DNA from: Ideonella_A intermedia_A
Lineage (GTDB): Bacteria > Pseudomonadota > Gammaproteobacteria > Burkholderiales > Burkholderiaceae_C
Assembly (NCBI GenBank): GCA_943370175.1
Contig: CALRPU020000002.1
Coordinates: 62,001-126,000, forward strand
DNA: 64,000 nucleotides
Direction of reading: 5' to 3'
Part shown: one piece after another, positions 36,033-46,913 of the stretch
Layout: the number at the start of each line of letters is the position of its first letter
How positions within the stretch are numbered: the stretch's first letter is position 1
The notes under the pieces: generated by a model
Told to the model about the DNA's origin: nothing
The model's input: only the letters and a program-made list of their open reading frames with translations
The model's database searches: none
Made by a program: the position numbers and the translations under genes

Positions 36033-39000
36033 ACGGGCCCGGCACGGAGGGGGCGCCGTCGGCGGCCGACGGCGCATCGCGCTTCAATGTGTCGCGCTGG
36101 GCCATTGAGCACCCGGCGCTAACGCGGTATTTGCTGGTCGTGCTGATGGTGCTGGGCCTCGCGGCCTATTTTCAGCTGGGTCAGGACGAAGACCCGCCGT
36201 TCACGTTCCGTGCGATGGTGGTGCGGGCCTATTGGCCGGGCGCCACGGCCCAACAGGTGGCCGACCAGGTCACCGACAAGCTGGAGCGCACGCTGCAGGA
36301 GGTGCCCTACGCCGACAAGATTCGCAGCTATTCCAAGCCCGGTGAGTCTCAGATCATCTTCCAGGTCAAGGACTCGTCGCCGCCGAAAGAGATGGCGCAG
36401 ATCTGGTACACGGTCCGCAAGAAGATCGGCGACATGCGCGGCAGCTTGCCGCCCGGCGTGATCGGTCCGTTCTTCAACGACGAATTCGGCGATGTGTATG
36501 GCTCGATCTACGCGTTGTCCGCCGACGGCTTCAGCTACGCCGAGCTGAAGGAGCATGCCGACGCCGTGCGCCAGCGCTTGCTCAAGGTCAAGGACGTCAA
36601 CAAGGTCGAGATCTTCGGCGCGCAAGACGAGAAGCTGTTCATCGAGGTCTCGCAGCGCCGCCTTGCCCAGCTGGGCTTGGACTTCAACGCGGTGCTCGCG
36701 CAGATCGGCCAGCAAAACGCGGTCGAGTCCGGCGGGCTGGTGATCACGCCGACCGATCAGGTGCAGGTGCGCGTGGGTGGCCAGTTCAACGATGTCAAGG
36801 CGCTGGAGGCCTTTCCGATCCGCGCGAATGGCGCGAGCTTCAAGCTCGGCGACATCGCCACCATCCAGCGCGCCTACGTGGACCCGCCACAGGTGAAGGT
36901 GCGCCACCAGGGCCGTGAGGTGATTGCGCTTGGGGTGTCGATGGCCAAGGGCGGCGACATCATCGACCTGGGCAAGGCCTTGAAAGTGGCCACGGACGGC
37001 ATCCGCGCCGACCTGCCGGTGGGCATCGAGATGGTCCAGTTCCAGAACCAATCGACGGTGGTGGCGCGCTCGGTCAATGAGTTTGTTGGCGTGCTGATCG
37101 AGGCGGTGGTCATCGTCCTGTTGGTCAGCTTCGTCAGCCTGGGCCTGCACTTCAAGCCAGGCAGCTGGCGGTTCACCATCGACTGGCGGCCGGGCATGGT
37201 GGTGGGCATCACGATCCCGCTGGTGCTGGCCATCACCTTCGTGACGATGCTCTACTGGGGCGTCGGGCTGCACAAGATCTCGCTGGGCTCGCTGATCATC
37301 GCACTGGGCCTGCTGGTGGACGACGCCATCATTGCGGTTGAAATGATGGTGCGAAAGCTGGAGGAGGGCTACGACAAGGTGCGGGCCGCCACCTACGCCT
37401 ATGAGGCCACGGCCATGCCCATGCTGACCGGCACCTTGATCACCGCCGTTGGCTTTCTGCCCATCGGACTGGCCAAGTCGACGGTGGGCGAGTACACCTT
37501 TGCCATCTTCGCGGTGACGGCCGCCGCGCTGCTGATTTCATGGCTGGTGTCCGTGTACTTCGTGCCCTATCTCGGCACCCGCTTGTTGAAGGCACCGCCG
37601 CACGCCGCCGGTGGGGAAGGGCAGCCCCACGAGCTGTTCGACACCCCGTTCTACACGCGCTTTCGGGGCCTGGTGAATTGGTGCGTCGCGCACCGCTGGG
37701 TCACCATTGCCTTGACCGTGGCCACGCTCGCGCTCGGCGTGGTGGGCATGGGCAAGGTGCAGAACCAGTTCTTCCCCGACTCAAGTCGACTGGAGGTGCT
37801 GGTCGACCTGTGGTACCCGGAAGGGACCTCGTTCGCGGCCAACGAGGAGGTCACCCGGCGCGTCGAAAAGCGCTTGATGACGTTGGAGGGCGTTGACAGC
37901 GCCACCACCTGGGTGGGCAGCGGCCTGCCGCGCTTTGCGCTGACGTTGGACCAGATCTTCCAGCAAAGCAACGTCAGCCAGGTGCTGCTGCTGGCCACCG
38001 ACCTCAAACAGCGCGAGCGGCTGCGCACCACCTTGCCGGCCTTGCTGGCCACGGAATTTCCGGAAGTGCGGGCGCGGGCCAAGCTGCTGCCCAACGGCCC
38101 GCCGGTGCCGTACCCGGTGCAGTTTCGCGTGGTGGGCCCCGATTCGGCCAAGGTGCGCCTGTACGCCGACGAGGTCAAGGCCATCATGCGGACCAATCCG
38201 AACCTGCGTGGCATCAACGACAACTGGAACGAGTCGGTCAAGGTGTTGAAGCTCGACATCGACCAGGACAAGGCGCGCAGCCTGGGCGTCACCAGCCAGG
38301 GCATTTCACAGGCCGCGCGCACCATCACCGCGGGCACCACGGTGGGCCAGTACCGGGAAGGCGACAAGCTGATCGACATCGTGCTGCGCCAGCCGCTGGA
38401 CGAGCGCGATGCGCTCACCGATTTGGCCAGCGCCTACGTGCCCACCGCCAGCGGCCGCAGCATCCCCTTGAGCCAGATCGCCCAGGCGCGGTTTGCCTGG
38501 GAGCCGGGCGTGCTGTGGCGTGAAGGCCGTGACTACGCCGCCACTGTCCAGGGCGACATCATCGACGGGCTGCAGGGCGCCACGGTCAGTGCGCAGCTGA
38601 ACCCGCTGTTCGAGCCGCTGCGCGCGCGCATGCCCGCGGGCTACCGCATCGAGGTGGCCGGTGCGGTGGAGGAGAGCAGCAAAGGCCAGGGCTCGATCGC
38701 CGCCGGCGCGCCGCTGATGTTGTTCATCATGTTCACCTTGCTGATGCTGCAGCTGCAAAGCTTCAGCCGCTCGGTGCTGGTGTTCCTGACGGGGCCGCTC
38801 GGCATCGCCGGTGTGGCCGCGGCGCTGCTGCTGCTCAACCGCCCCTTCGGCTTTGTTGCCCTGCTCGGCGTGATCGCCTTGATGGGCATGATCATGCGCA
38901 ACTCCGTGATCCTGATTGATCAGATCGAACAGGACCGCGCCCGCGGGGTGCCGGCGTGGACGGCCATCGTCGAATCGGCCGTGCGCCGTTGCCGACCCAT

Positions 39001-39184
39001 CGTATTGACCGCGGCGGCCGCGGTGCTGGCGATGATCCCACTGTCGCGCAGCGTGTTTTGGGGGCCGATGGCCGTGGCCATCATGGGTGGGCTGATCGTG
39101 GCCACGGCGCTGACCTTGCTCGCGCTGCCGGCGATGTACGCCGCGTGGTTCCGCGTCAAGGAGCCGCCTTCGTCGGGGGTCTGA
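36029..39184 (+). CDS. RND multidrug efflux pump, inner-membrane permease
   Basis: The 1051-residue product has the HAE-1 RND layout: a first membrane helix, two large periplasmic loops and 12 spans. The proton-relay aspartates stand in LLVDDAIIAVEMM. The short phrases QLGQDEDPPF, AYWPGATAQQV and SLIIALGLLVDDA are typical. It exports hydrophobic compounds by proton antiport. Which ones cannot be predicted. It is translationally coupled to the adaptor. No outer-membrane factor lies nearby, so it probably shares a TolC-like protein. Confidence 0.93.
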   Translation: MNGPGTEGAPSAADGASRFNVSRWAIEHPALTRYLLVVLMVLGLAAYFQLGQDEDPPFTFRAMVVRAYWPGATAQQVADQVTDKLERTLQEVPYADKIRSYSKPGESQIIFQVKDSSPPKEMAQIWYTVRKKIGDMRGSLPPGVIGPFFNDEFGDVYGSIYALSADGFSYAELKEHADAVRQRLLKVKDVNKVEIFGAQDEKLFIEVSQRRLAQLGLDFNAVLAQIGQQNAVESGGLVITPTDQVQVRVGGQFNDVKALEAFPIRANGASFKLGDIATIQRAYVDPPQVKVRHQGREVIALGVSMAKGGDIIDLGKALKVATDGIRADLPVGIEMVQFQNQSTVVARSVNEFVGVLIEAVVIVLLVSFVSLGLHFKPGSWRFTIDWRPGMVVGITIPLVLAITFVTMLYWGVGLHKISLGSLIIALGLLVDDAIIAVEMMVRKLEEGYDKVRAATYAYEATAMPMLTGTLITAVGFLPIGLAKSTVGEYTFAIFAVTAAALLISWLVSVYFVPYLGTRLLKAPPHAAGGEGQPHELFDTPFYTRFRGLVNWCVAHRWVTIALTVATLALGVVGMGKVQNQFFPDSSRLEVLVDLWYPEGTSFAANEEVTRRVEKRLMTLEGVDSATTWVGSGLPRFALTLDQIFQQSNVSQVLLLATDLKQRERLRTTLPALLATEFPEVRARAKLLPNGPPVPYPVQFRVVGPDSAKVRLYADEVKAIMRTNPNLRGINDNWNESVKVLKLDIDQDKARSLGVTSQGISQAARTITAGTTVGQYREGDKLIDIVLRQPLDERDALTDLASAYVPTASGRSIPLSQIAQARFAWEPGVLWREGRDYAATVQGDIIDGLQGATVSAQLNPLFEPLRARMPAGYRIEVAGAVEESSKGQGSIAAGAPLMLFIMFTLLMLQLQSFSRSVLVFLTGPLGIAGVAAALLLLNRPFGFVALLGVIALMGMIMRNSVILIDQIEQDRARGVPAWTAIVESAVRRCRPIVLTAAAAVLAMIPLSRSVFWGPMAVAIMGGLIVATALTLLALPAMYAAWFRVKEPPSSGV

Positions 39185-39195
39185 CGCGGCAAGGT

Positions 39196-39268
39196 TAAAA
39201 TCCTCGGTTTTTCGTGCGGCCGAGCTGCACGGATACGGTCGACTCGGGGTGCGGCGAAAGCCGCGCCC
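39196..39268 (+). promoter_or_regulatory. tRNA-Leu(UAG) promoter and structured 5' leader
   Basis: AAGGTTAAAATCCTCGG gives a -10 (TAAAAT, 39196-39201) like those of the other tRNA genes here. Two hairpins follow: CGTGCGGC-CGA-GCTGCACG (39213-39231) and GGGTGCGGC-GAAA-GCCGCGCCC (39247-39268), the second with a GNRA tetraloop. The leader would be about 75 bases and must be removed in tRNA maturation. The first hairpin might instead end the upstream pump operon. Confidence 0.45.
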
Positions 39269-39284
39269 GATTGATTTCAGGCCC

Positions 39285-39371
39285 GCGCGGGTGGCGAAAT
39301 TGGTAGACGCACCAGGTTTAGGTCCTGACGCCAGCGATGGTGTGGGGGTTCGAGTCCCCCCCCGCGCACCA
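39285..39371 (+). tRNA. tRNA-Leu (anticodon UAG)
   Basis: An 87-base class II tRNA with acceptor arms GCGCGGG/CCCGCGC, D-arm GGCGAAATTGGTAGACGC, anticodon stem-loop CCAGG-TTTAGGT-CCTGA (anticodon UAG), a long variable arm and T-arm GGGGGTTCGAGTCCCCC. CCA is encoded at 39369-39371. The outermost anticodon-stem pair is a C-A mismatch. It precedes tig by 58 bases. Confidence 0.95.
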
Positions 39372-39429
39372 CGACAGACACGTCGGATCGACGTTCATTC
39401 AGCAACGATTTCAGAAAGTTTTCTTGACC

Positions 39430-40740
39430 ATGGCCGTGACCGTTGAAACCCTCGAGAAGCTCGAGCGCCGCATCACCCTGACGCTGGCAGCCGACACCAT
39501 CAGCAACGAAGTCAACTCGCGACTCAAGCGCCTGGCACGCACCGTGAAGGCTGACGGCTTCCGCCCGGGCAAGGTGCCCATGAGCGTCGTGGCCCAACGT
39601 TATGGCTATTCGGTGCAGTACGAGGTGATGAACGACAAGGTCGGGCAAGCCTTCTCGGACGCCGCCACCGAGGCCAAGCTCCGTGTCGCCGGCGCCCCCC
39701 GCATCACGGAAAAAGACGGTGCGCCGGAAGGCCAGATCGCCTTCGACGCCACCTTCGAGGTCTACCCGGAAGTCACCTTCGCCGACCTGTCGAGCGAAGA
39801 GATCGAGCGCGTGTCCACCGAAGTCAGCGAAGAAGCCATCGACAAGACGCTCGAGATCTTGCGCAAGCAGCGCCGCAGCTTTGCCACCAAGGCACAGGGC
39901 GAGCCGGCCGCCGAGGGCGACCGCGTGACCATCGACTTCGAAGGCAAGATCGACGGCGTTCCCTTCGATGGCGGCAAGGCCGAAGGCTTTCAGTTCCTGA
40001 TCGGCGAAGGCCAGATGCTCGAGGCCTTCGACAAGGCGGTGCGCGGCATGAAGGCCGGCGAGTCGAAGACCTTTCCGCTGGCCTTCCCCGAGGATTACCA
40101 CGGCAAGGACGTGGCCGGGAAAGAAGCCGATTTCCTGGTCACGGTGAACAAGATCGAGGCCCAGCACCTGCCGGACGTCAACGAAGCCTTGGCCAAGTCG
40201 CTGGGCATCGCGGAAGGCACCATCGAGGCCCTGCGCGCCGACATCAAGAAAAACCTGCAACGTGAGGTCAAGTTCCGCGTGCTGGCCCGCAACAAGGCGG
40301 CGGCCATGGACCTGATCCTGAAGGTGGCCACTCTGGACGTCCCGAACGCCCTGGTGCAAGGCGAAACCGACCGCATGATCGAAGGCGCTCGCGCTGACCT
40401 GAAGAAGCGCGGCATCAAGGACGCCGACAAGACCCCGATCCCGGCCGAGATTTTCCAGCCGCAAGCCGAGCGCCGCGTGCGCCTGGGCCTGGCGGTGGCC
40501 GAGCTGGTGCGCAGCAACAACCTGCAGGCCAAGCCGGAACAGCTCCAAGCCCACATCGAGGAAATGGCCCAGAGCTACGAGAAGCCTGCCGAAGTGATGC
40601 GCTGGTACCTGGGGGACCGCGAGCGCATGGCCGAAGTCGAGGCGGTGGTCGTTGAGAACAACGTCGCCGAGCACGTGTTCAGCAAGGCCAAGGTCACCGA
40701 CAAGGCGATGCCGTTCGACGAACTGATGGCCGCCAGCTGA
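39430..40740 (+). CDS. tig: Trigger factor
   Basis: Trigger factor is the ribosome-bound chaperone and peptidyl-prolyl isomerase that meets nascent chains at the exit tunnel. The 436-residue product has the ribosome-binding signature GFRPGKVP in the N-terminal domain. A FKBP-like domain follows (about 160-245: VTIDFEGKIDGVPFDGG, LIGEGQMLEAF), then a helical C-terminal chaperone domain. ATG 39430 gives the usual MAVTVETLEKLER. tig-clpP-clpX-lon is a conserved order. Confidence 0.97.
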   Translation: MAVTVETLEKLERRITLTLAADTISNEVNSRLKRLARTVKADGFRPGKVPMSVVAQRYGYSVQYEVMNDKVGQAFSDAATEAKLRVAGAPRITEKDGAPEGQIAFDATFEVYPEVTFADLSSEEIERVSTEVSEEAIDKTLEILRKQRRSFATKAQGEPAAEGDRVTIDFEGKIDGVPFDGGKAEGFQFLIGEGQMLEAFDKAVRGMKAGESKTFPLAFPEDYHGKDVAGKEADFLVTVNKIEAQHLPDVNEALAKSLGIAEGTIEALRADIKKNLQREVKFRVLARNKAAAMDLILKVATLDVPNALVQGETDRMIEGARADLKKRGIKDADKTPIPAEIFQPQAERRVRLGLAVAELVRSNNLQAKPEQLQAHIEEMAQSYEKPAEVMRWYLGDRERMAEVEAVVVENNVAEHVFSKAKVTDKAMPFDELMAAS

Positions 40741-40763
40741 CCGACCGGCGTCATCGGCCCCGC

Positions 40764-40801
40764 GGGGCACCGTCCGATCGGGCGGTGCCCCGTTTGCTTT
40801 T
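40764..40801 (+). terminator. Rho-independent terminator after tig
   Basis: GGGGCACCG (40764-40772) pairs with CGGTGCCCC (40783-40791), with an inner CCGATCGG. It is followed by GTTTGCTTTT. It begins 24 bases after the tig stop and separates tig from the clpP promoter. Confidence 0.8.
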
Positions 40802-40813
40802 CGGGCCTCGCCC

Positions 40814-40840
40814 CTTGAGACGACATAATCGCCCCCAATG
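40814..40840 (+). promoter_or_regulatory. Putative sigma-32 heat-shock promoter of clpP
   Basis: CTTGAG (40814-40819), 13 bases, then CCCCAATG (40833-40840) match the sigma-32 pattern CTTGAA-N13-15-CCCCATnT well. An overlapping CATAAT (40824-40829) could be a sigma-70 -10. clpP is a heat-shock gene in E. coli, which supports the assignment. Confidence 0.6.
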
Positions 40841-40887
40841 TCCAGACCACGGACAACCTGTTTTCACCTCCCCGAAGGACGTCGCCA

Positions 40888-41496
40888 ATGAGCGCACTTG
40901 ACACCCAAGGCCTGGGCATGGTCCCCATGGTCATCGAACAATCCGGCCGCGGCGAACGGGCCTATGACATCTACTCGCGCCTGCTGCGCGAGCGCATCGT
41001 GTTCCTGGTCGGCCCTGTCAACGACCAGAGCGCGAATGTCGTGGTCGCGCAGCTGCTGTTCCTGGAAAGCGAGAACCCGGACAAAGACATCTTCTTCTAC
41101 ATCAACTCGCCGGGCGGCTCCGTCAGCGCCGGCATGTCGATCTTCGACACGATGCAGTTCATCAAGCCTCAGGTGTCCACCTTGTGCATGGGCATGGCGG
41201 CCAGCATGGGCGCCTTCTTGCTCGCGGCCGGCGCCAAGGGCAAGCGCCTGGCCTTGCCGAACTCCCGCATCATGATTCACCAGCCCTCGGGCGGCGCCCA
41301 AGGCCAGGCCACGGACATCGAGATCCAGGCCCGCGAGATCCTGAAGCTGCGCGAGAGCCTGAATGGCATCCTCGCCGACCGCACCGGCCAGCCCATCGAG
41401 AAAATCCGCGCCGACTCCGAACGCGACTACTTCATGTCGGCCGCAGAAGCGCAGGACTATGGGCTGATCGACCAGGTCATCACCAAGCGCCCTTGA
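40888..41496 (+). CDS. clpP: ATP-dependent Clp protease proteolytic subunit
   Basis: ClpP forms the 14-subunit serine-protease chamber that degrades substrates fed by ClpX or ClpA. The 202-residue product has the catalytic Ser106 in GMAASMGAFLL and His131 in RIMIHQPSGG. The N-terminal LGMVPMVIEQSGRGERAYDIY (shown in part) and the processing region are typical. It is preceded by a probable heat-shock promoter and followed by a terminator before clpX, so the two genes can be regulated separately. Confidence 0.98.
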   Translation: MSALDTQGLGMVPMVIEQSGRGERAYDIYSRLLRERIVFLVGPVNDQSANVVVAQLLFLESENPDKDIFFYINSPGGSVSAGMSIFDTMQFIKPQVSTLCMGMAASMGAFLLAAGAKGKRLALPNSRIMIHQPSGGAQGQATDIEIQAREILKLRESLNGILADRTGQPIEKIRADSERDYFMSAAEAQDYGLIDQVITKRP

Positions 41497-41577
41497 GCCA
41501 ACAATGGCATTAGGGCATGCCCAGCACCGCGAGCAGCGGGCAAGGGGCTGTCTGACAGGGCAAACTGGCAGCAAACA

Positions 41578-41604
41578 GGGCCTTTCTTGACGGAAAGGCC
41601 CTTT
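41578..41604 (+). terminator. Terminator hairpin between clpP and clpX
   Basis: GGGCCTTTC (41578-41586) pairs with GAAAGGCCC (41593-41601) around TTGACG, followed by TTTGGCCTTTT. It lies about 80 bases after the clpP stop and 53 before the clpX start, so clpX probably depends partly on read-through or on its own promoter. Confidence 0.75.
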
Positions 41605-41656
41605 GGCCTTTTGCTCTATCATTTCATCGACACCTCACCGACACCCAACCAAATCC

Positions 41657-42925
41657 ATGGCCGAGAAAAAAGGCTCCTCCAGCGAAAAAGTGCTGTATTG
41701 CTCCTTCTGTGGCAAGAGCCAGCACGAAGTGAAGAAGCTGATCGCGGGCCCCTCGGTCTTCATCTGCGACGAGTGCATCGAGCTTTGCAACGACATCATC
41801 CGTGATGAAGTTCCCGCGGAAGCGGGCGATGCCAAGGCAGTGAAGTCTGATCTGCCGATCCCCAGTGCGATCAAGGCCAGCCTCGACAACTACGTGATCG
41901 GCCAGGAGCCCGCCAAGCGCATCCTGTCCGTCGCGGTCTACAACCACTACAAGCGGCTCAAGCACATGAGCCGCCACAAGGACGAGATTGAACTGTCGAA
42001 GAGCAACATCTTGCTGATCGGACCGACGGGTTCTGGCAAGACGCTGCTCGCCCAGACGCTGGCGCGCTTGCTGAACGTGCCTTTCGTGATCGCCGACGCC
42101 ACCACGCTGACCGAAGCCGGCTACGTGGGCGAGGACGTTGAAAACATCATCCAGAAGCTGCTGCAGAACTGCAACTACGACGTCGAGAAGGCCCAGCGCG
42201 GCATCGTCTACATCGACGAGATCGACAAGATTTCCCGCAAGGCTGACAACCCGTCGATCACCCGCGACGTGTCGGGCGAGGGCGTTCAGCAGGCGCTGCT
42301 GAAGTTGGTCGAGGGCACGATGGCCAGCGTGCCGCCGCAAGGGGGTCGCAAGCATCCGAATCAAGACTTCCTGCAGATCGACACGACCAACATCCTGTTC
42401 ATTTGCGGTGGGGCCTTTGACGGCCTGGAGAAGGTCATCCAGAACCGCTCCGAGAAGTCCGGCATTGGCTTCGGCGCGACGGTCAAGACGAAGAGCGAGC
42501 GCAAGGTCAGCGAGCTTTTCCGCGAGGTGGAGCCCGAGGACCTGATCAAGTTCGGCTTGATCCCGGAATTGGTGGGCCGGCTGCCCGTGGTGGCCACCCT
42601 GGGCGAGTTGACCGAAGACGCGCTGGTGCAGATCCTGACCGAGCCGAAGAACGCCCTGGTCAAGCAGTACCAGAAGCTGTTTGCCATGGACGAGGTCGAA
42701 CTCGAGATTCGCCCGTCGGCCCTGTTGGCCATCGCCAAGAAGGCACTCGCCCGCAAGACTGGGGCGCGCGGGCTGCGGTCGATCATGGAGCAGTCGCTCA
42801 TCGACACGATGTTCGAGCTGCCCACGATGAACGGCGTGGCCAAGGTCGTGCTCGACGAGCACACCATCGAAGAAGAAACGCCGCCGCTGCTCGTCTACCA
42901 CGAGCAGGCCAAGGCGAGCGCTTGA
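41657..42925 (+). CDS. clpX: Clp protease ATP-binding subunit ClpX
   Basis: ClpX is the AAA+ unfoldase that recognises tagged proteins and feeds ClpP. The 422-residue product begins with a four-cysteine zinc-binding domain (CSFCGKSQHEV and FICDECIELC). It has Walker A GPTGSGKT, Walker B with VYIDEIDKI, the substrate-pore region GYVGEDVENI, and the IGF-type ClpP-contact loop (ending near GIGFGA). ATG 41657 (MAEKKGSSSEKVLYC) is the family start. Confidence 0.98.
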   Translation: MAEKKGSSSEKVLYCSFCGKSQHEVKKLIAGPSVFICDECIELCNDIIRDEVPAEAGDAKAVKSDLPIPSAIKASLDNYVIGQEPAKRILSVAVYNHYKRLKHMSRHKDEIELSKSNILLIGPTGSGKTLLAQTLARLLNVPFVIADATTLTEAGYVGEDVENIIQKLLQNCNYDVEKAQRGIVYIDEIDKISRKADNPSITRDVSGEGVQQALLKLVEGTMASVPPQGGRKHPNQDFLQIDTTNILFICGGAFDGLEKVIQNRSEKSGIGFGATVKTKSERKVSELFREVEPEDLIKFGLIPELVGRLPVVATLGELTEDALVQILTEPKNALVKQYQKLFAMDEVELEIRPSALLAIAKKALARKTGARGLRSIMEQSLIDTMFELPTMNGVAKVVLDEHTIEEETPPLLVYHEQAKASA

Positions 42926-42965
42926 GGGGCGGTGCCGGTTTCGACGACGCGCGTCCAACCAGCTT

Positions 42966-42993
42966 CTTGCAATTGATTGCTCGGGCCCTATGT
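42966..42993 (+). promoter_or_regulatory. Putative sigma-32 heat-shock promoter of lon
   Basis: CTTGCAA (42966-42972), 13 bases, then CCCTATGT (42986-42993) agree with the sigma-32 consensus in six or seven positions per box. lon is a classic heat-shock gene. Transcription would start about 20 bases before the ATG at 43019. Confidence 0.6.
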
Positions 42994-43018
42994 GGGTTCG
43001 AGAAAGAGAGGTTCCCTC

Positions 43019-45451
<2,433 letters not shown>

Positions 45452-45487
45452 CCGTCGCTGGGTCTGCCGAGCATCAGCGAGGGCCGA

Positions 45488-45517
45488 TTGCAAAGCCACT
45501 GAAAAGTGGGTTAGAAT
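45488..45517 (+). promoter_or_regulatory. Promoter of tRNA-Gly
   Basis: TTGCAA (45488-45493), an 18-base spacer and TAGAAT (45512-45517), followed by a GC-rich ACGGGC discriminator. This is the best stable-RNA promoter in the window and lies about 35 bases before the mature tRNA. Confidence 0.7.
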
Positions 45518-45551
45518 ACGGGCTTCGCTGAAAACGGCGGAAAAGATTCAT

Positions 45552-45627
<76 letters not shown>

Positions 45628-45633
45628 AACGAA

Positions 45634-45661
45634 AAAGGGAAGCCATCGCTTCCCTTTTTTT
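45634..45661 (+). terminator. Rho-independent terminator between tRNA-Gly and tRNA-Cys
   Basis: AAAGGGAAGC (45634-45643) pairs with GCTTCCCTTT (45648-45657) around CATC and runs into TTTTTT. It begins seven bases after tRNA-Gly and ends ten bases before tRNA-Cys, leaving no room for a separate promoter between. Confidence 0.85.
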
Positions 45662-45671
45662 CGAGTTCCAC

Positions 45672-45745
45672 GGCGCGATAGCAAAGCGGTTATGCACCGG
45701 ATTGCAAATCCGTTCAGCCCGGTTCGACTCCGGGTCGCGCCTCCA
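45672..45745 (+). tRNA. tRNA-Cys (anticodon GCA)
   Basis: A 74-base tRNA with acceptor arms GGCGCGA/TCGCGCC, D-arm AGCAAAGCGGTTATGC, anticodon stem-loop CCGGAT-TGCAA-ATCCG (anticodon GCA) and T-arm CCCGGTTCGACTCCGGG. CCA is encoded at 45743-45745. It would have to be transcribed by read-through or from a promoter inside tRNA-Gly. Confidence 0.96.
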
Positions 45746-45758
45746 GACACCTTTCATG

Positions 45759-45785
45759 ATGCCTCGGCCCGTCCGAGGCATTTTT
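45759..45785 (+). terminator. Terminator after tRNA-Cys
   Basis: ATGCCTCGG (45759-45767) pairs with CCGAGGCAT (45773-45781) around CCCGT, then TTTTC. It follows tRNA-Cys by 13 bases and also faces the convergent diguanylate cyclase gene. Confidence 0.85.
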
Positions 45786-45817
45786 CTTGGTCCCCCGGGC
45801 CTGCTGGCCAGGCGGAA

Positions 45818-46837
45818 TCAAGCCACGGTGACCCGGTCTCGGCCCGACTGCTTGGACCGGTACAACGCGGCATCGGCCCGGGCGATCAGATTGCCCGCAT
45901 CGTCGCCCGCCTGGGCCAAGGCCACGCCGCCTGAAATGGTCACCGTCAACAACACCTCGTTGGTGTTGCGATTGCGGACCTTCATGGCTTTGGTGCGTGC
46001 TCTGAGCAACTCTGCCAGTTGCTGACTTTCCTGCAGCGTCGTGTTGGGCAGCAGCACGGCGAATTCCTCGCCGCCATAACGTGCGCAAGTTGCGCCGGGC
46101 GCGGTGACGCTCGCGCGCAGCACCTCGCCGAGTGCCTGGATGACCCGGTCGCCCATCAGGTGACCGTGCTGGTCGTTCACCTGTTTGAAGTGATCGATGT
46201 CCAGCATCATCAGGCAATGCATCTTCCCGGGTGCTGTGGTCGCCTCCAGCATTGCCGCCAGGCGCATGTCGAACCCTTTGCGATTGAGCACCTTCGACAG
46301 CGGACACAAGGTGGCGTCGATGCGTGCTCGCTCGAGGTCAATGCGCAAGCGCTCGATTTCTTGTTGACCGCTTTGCACCTTCACCTGCAGGTCGGCGACA
46401 GACGCCTGCATTCGGGCCGTGCTCGCGAGGGTCATGTCGATCATGTCGTGGGCCCAGGCGGGCCCATCGGCCTGGATGGCGGAACGCAAACCATCGAGTT
46501 GCAGGCCAAACTCGCCTGCGGTTTGTCCGGTGTCTGCCGCCGCATCGGACACGCCTTTCATGATTTTCTGGAACTGGTCGCTGATCCGCTCGGCCTTGGG
46601 CCCATCAATCTCAGCGATGTGCTCGCGGTGCAGGCGGAGCATCGTGTCGTCCGAAAACCGCGGCTCGACCTTCAATTGGTGCGCGATGGCTTCGCTCAGC
46701 CGCGGGTTGATGCCCGCCACGTGTTCGTACCACACGGTGAAGGTGATGGGCGTGAAGGCAGCGTCGTGCCGGCCCATTTCACCCAAGGCCAGTCTCAACA
46801 GCTCAGCGCTTTGGTCCTTGCGCTCCTTGTATCGCAT
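45818..46837 (-). CDS. Diguanylate cyclase (GGDEF domain)
   Basis: The 339-residue product has an N-terminal region of about 150 residues with no recognised domain, a coiled coil (about 140-172), and a C-terminal GGDEF domain. The signature is GGEEF at 255-259, with the metal-binding Asp in MLDIDHFKQVND. It would make cyclic di-GMP. The usual DxLTxLxNR start of the domain is altered to CPLSKVLNRKGF. The RxxD inhibitory site is missing, so product feedback may be absent. ATG 46837 follows GGAGGCG at a good distance; ATG 46882 is an alternative. No membrane span is visible, so it is probably cytosolic. Confidence 0.88.
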   Translation of the reverse strand: MRYKERKDQSAELLRLALGEMGRHDAAFTPITFTVWYEHVAGINPRLSEAIAHQLKVEPRFSDDTMLRLHREHIAEIDGPKAERISDQFQKIMKGVSDAAADTGQTAGEFGLQLDGLRSAIQADGPAWAHDMIDMTLASTARMQASVADLQVKVQSGQQEIERLRIDLERARIDATLCPLSKVLNRKGFDMRLAAMLEATTAPGKMHCLMMLDIDHFKQVNDQHGHLMGDRVIQALGEVLRASVTAPGATCARYGGEEFAVLLPNTTLQESQQLAELLRARTKAMKVRNRNTNEVLLTVTISGGVALAQAGDDAGNLIARADAALYRSKQSGRDRVTVA

Positions 46838-46913
46838 CGATCGACGCCTCCAGGCAAGCCAACCTTGGCCTGCTCCCTCCATTTTTATTATCTCTGAGCG
46901 TTCGCATTGGTTC

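Noticed and set aside
36029..39184. RND pump as the hopanoid transporter HpnN because it is next to hpnCDE.
   Set aside because: HpnN is of the MMPL-like type without an adaptor; this pump has HAE-1 motifs and a coupled adaptor.
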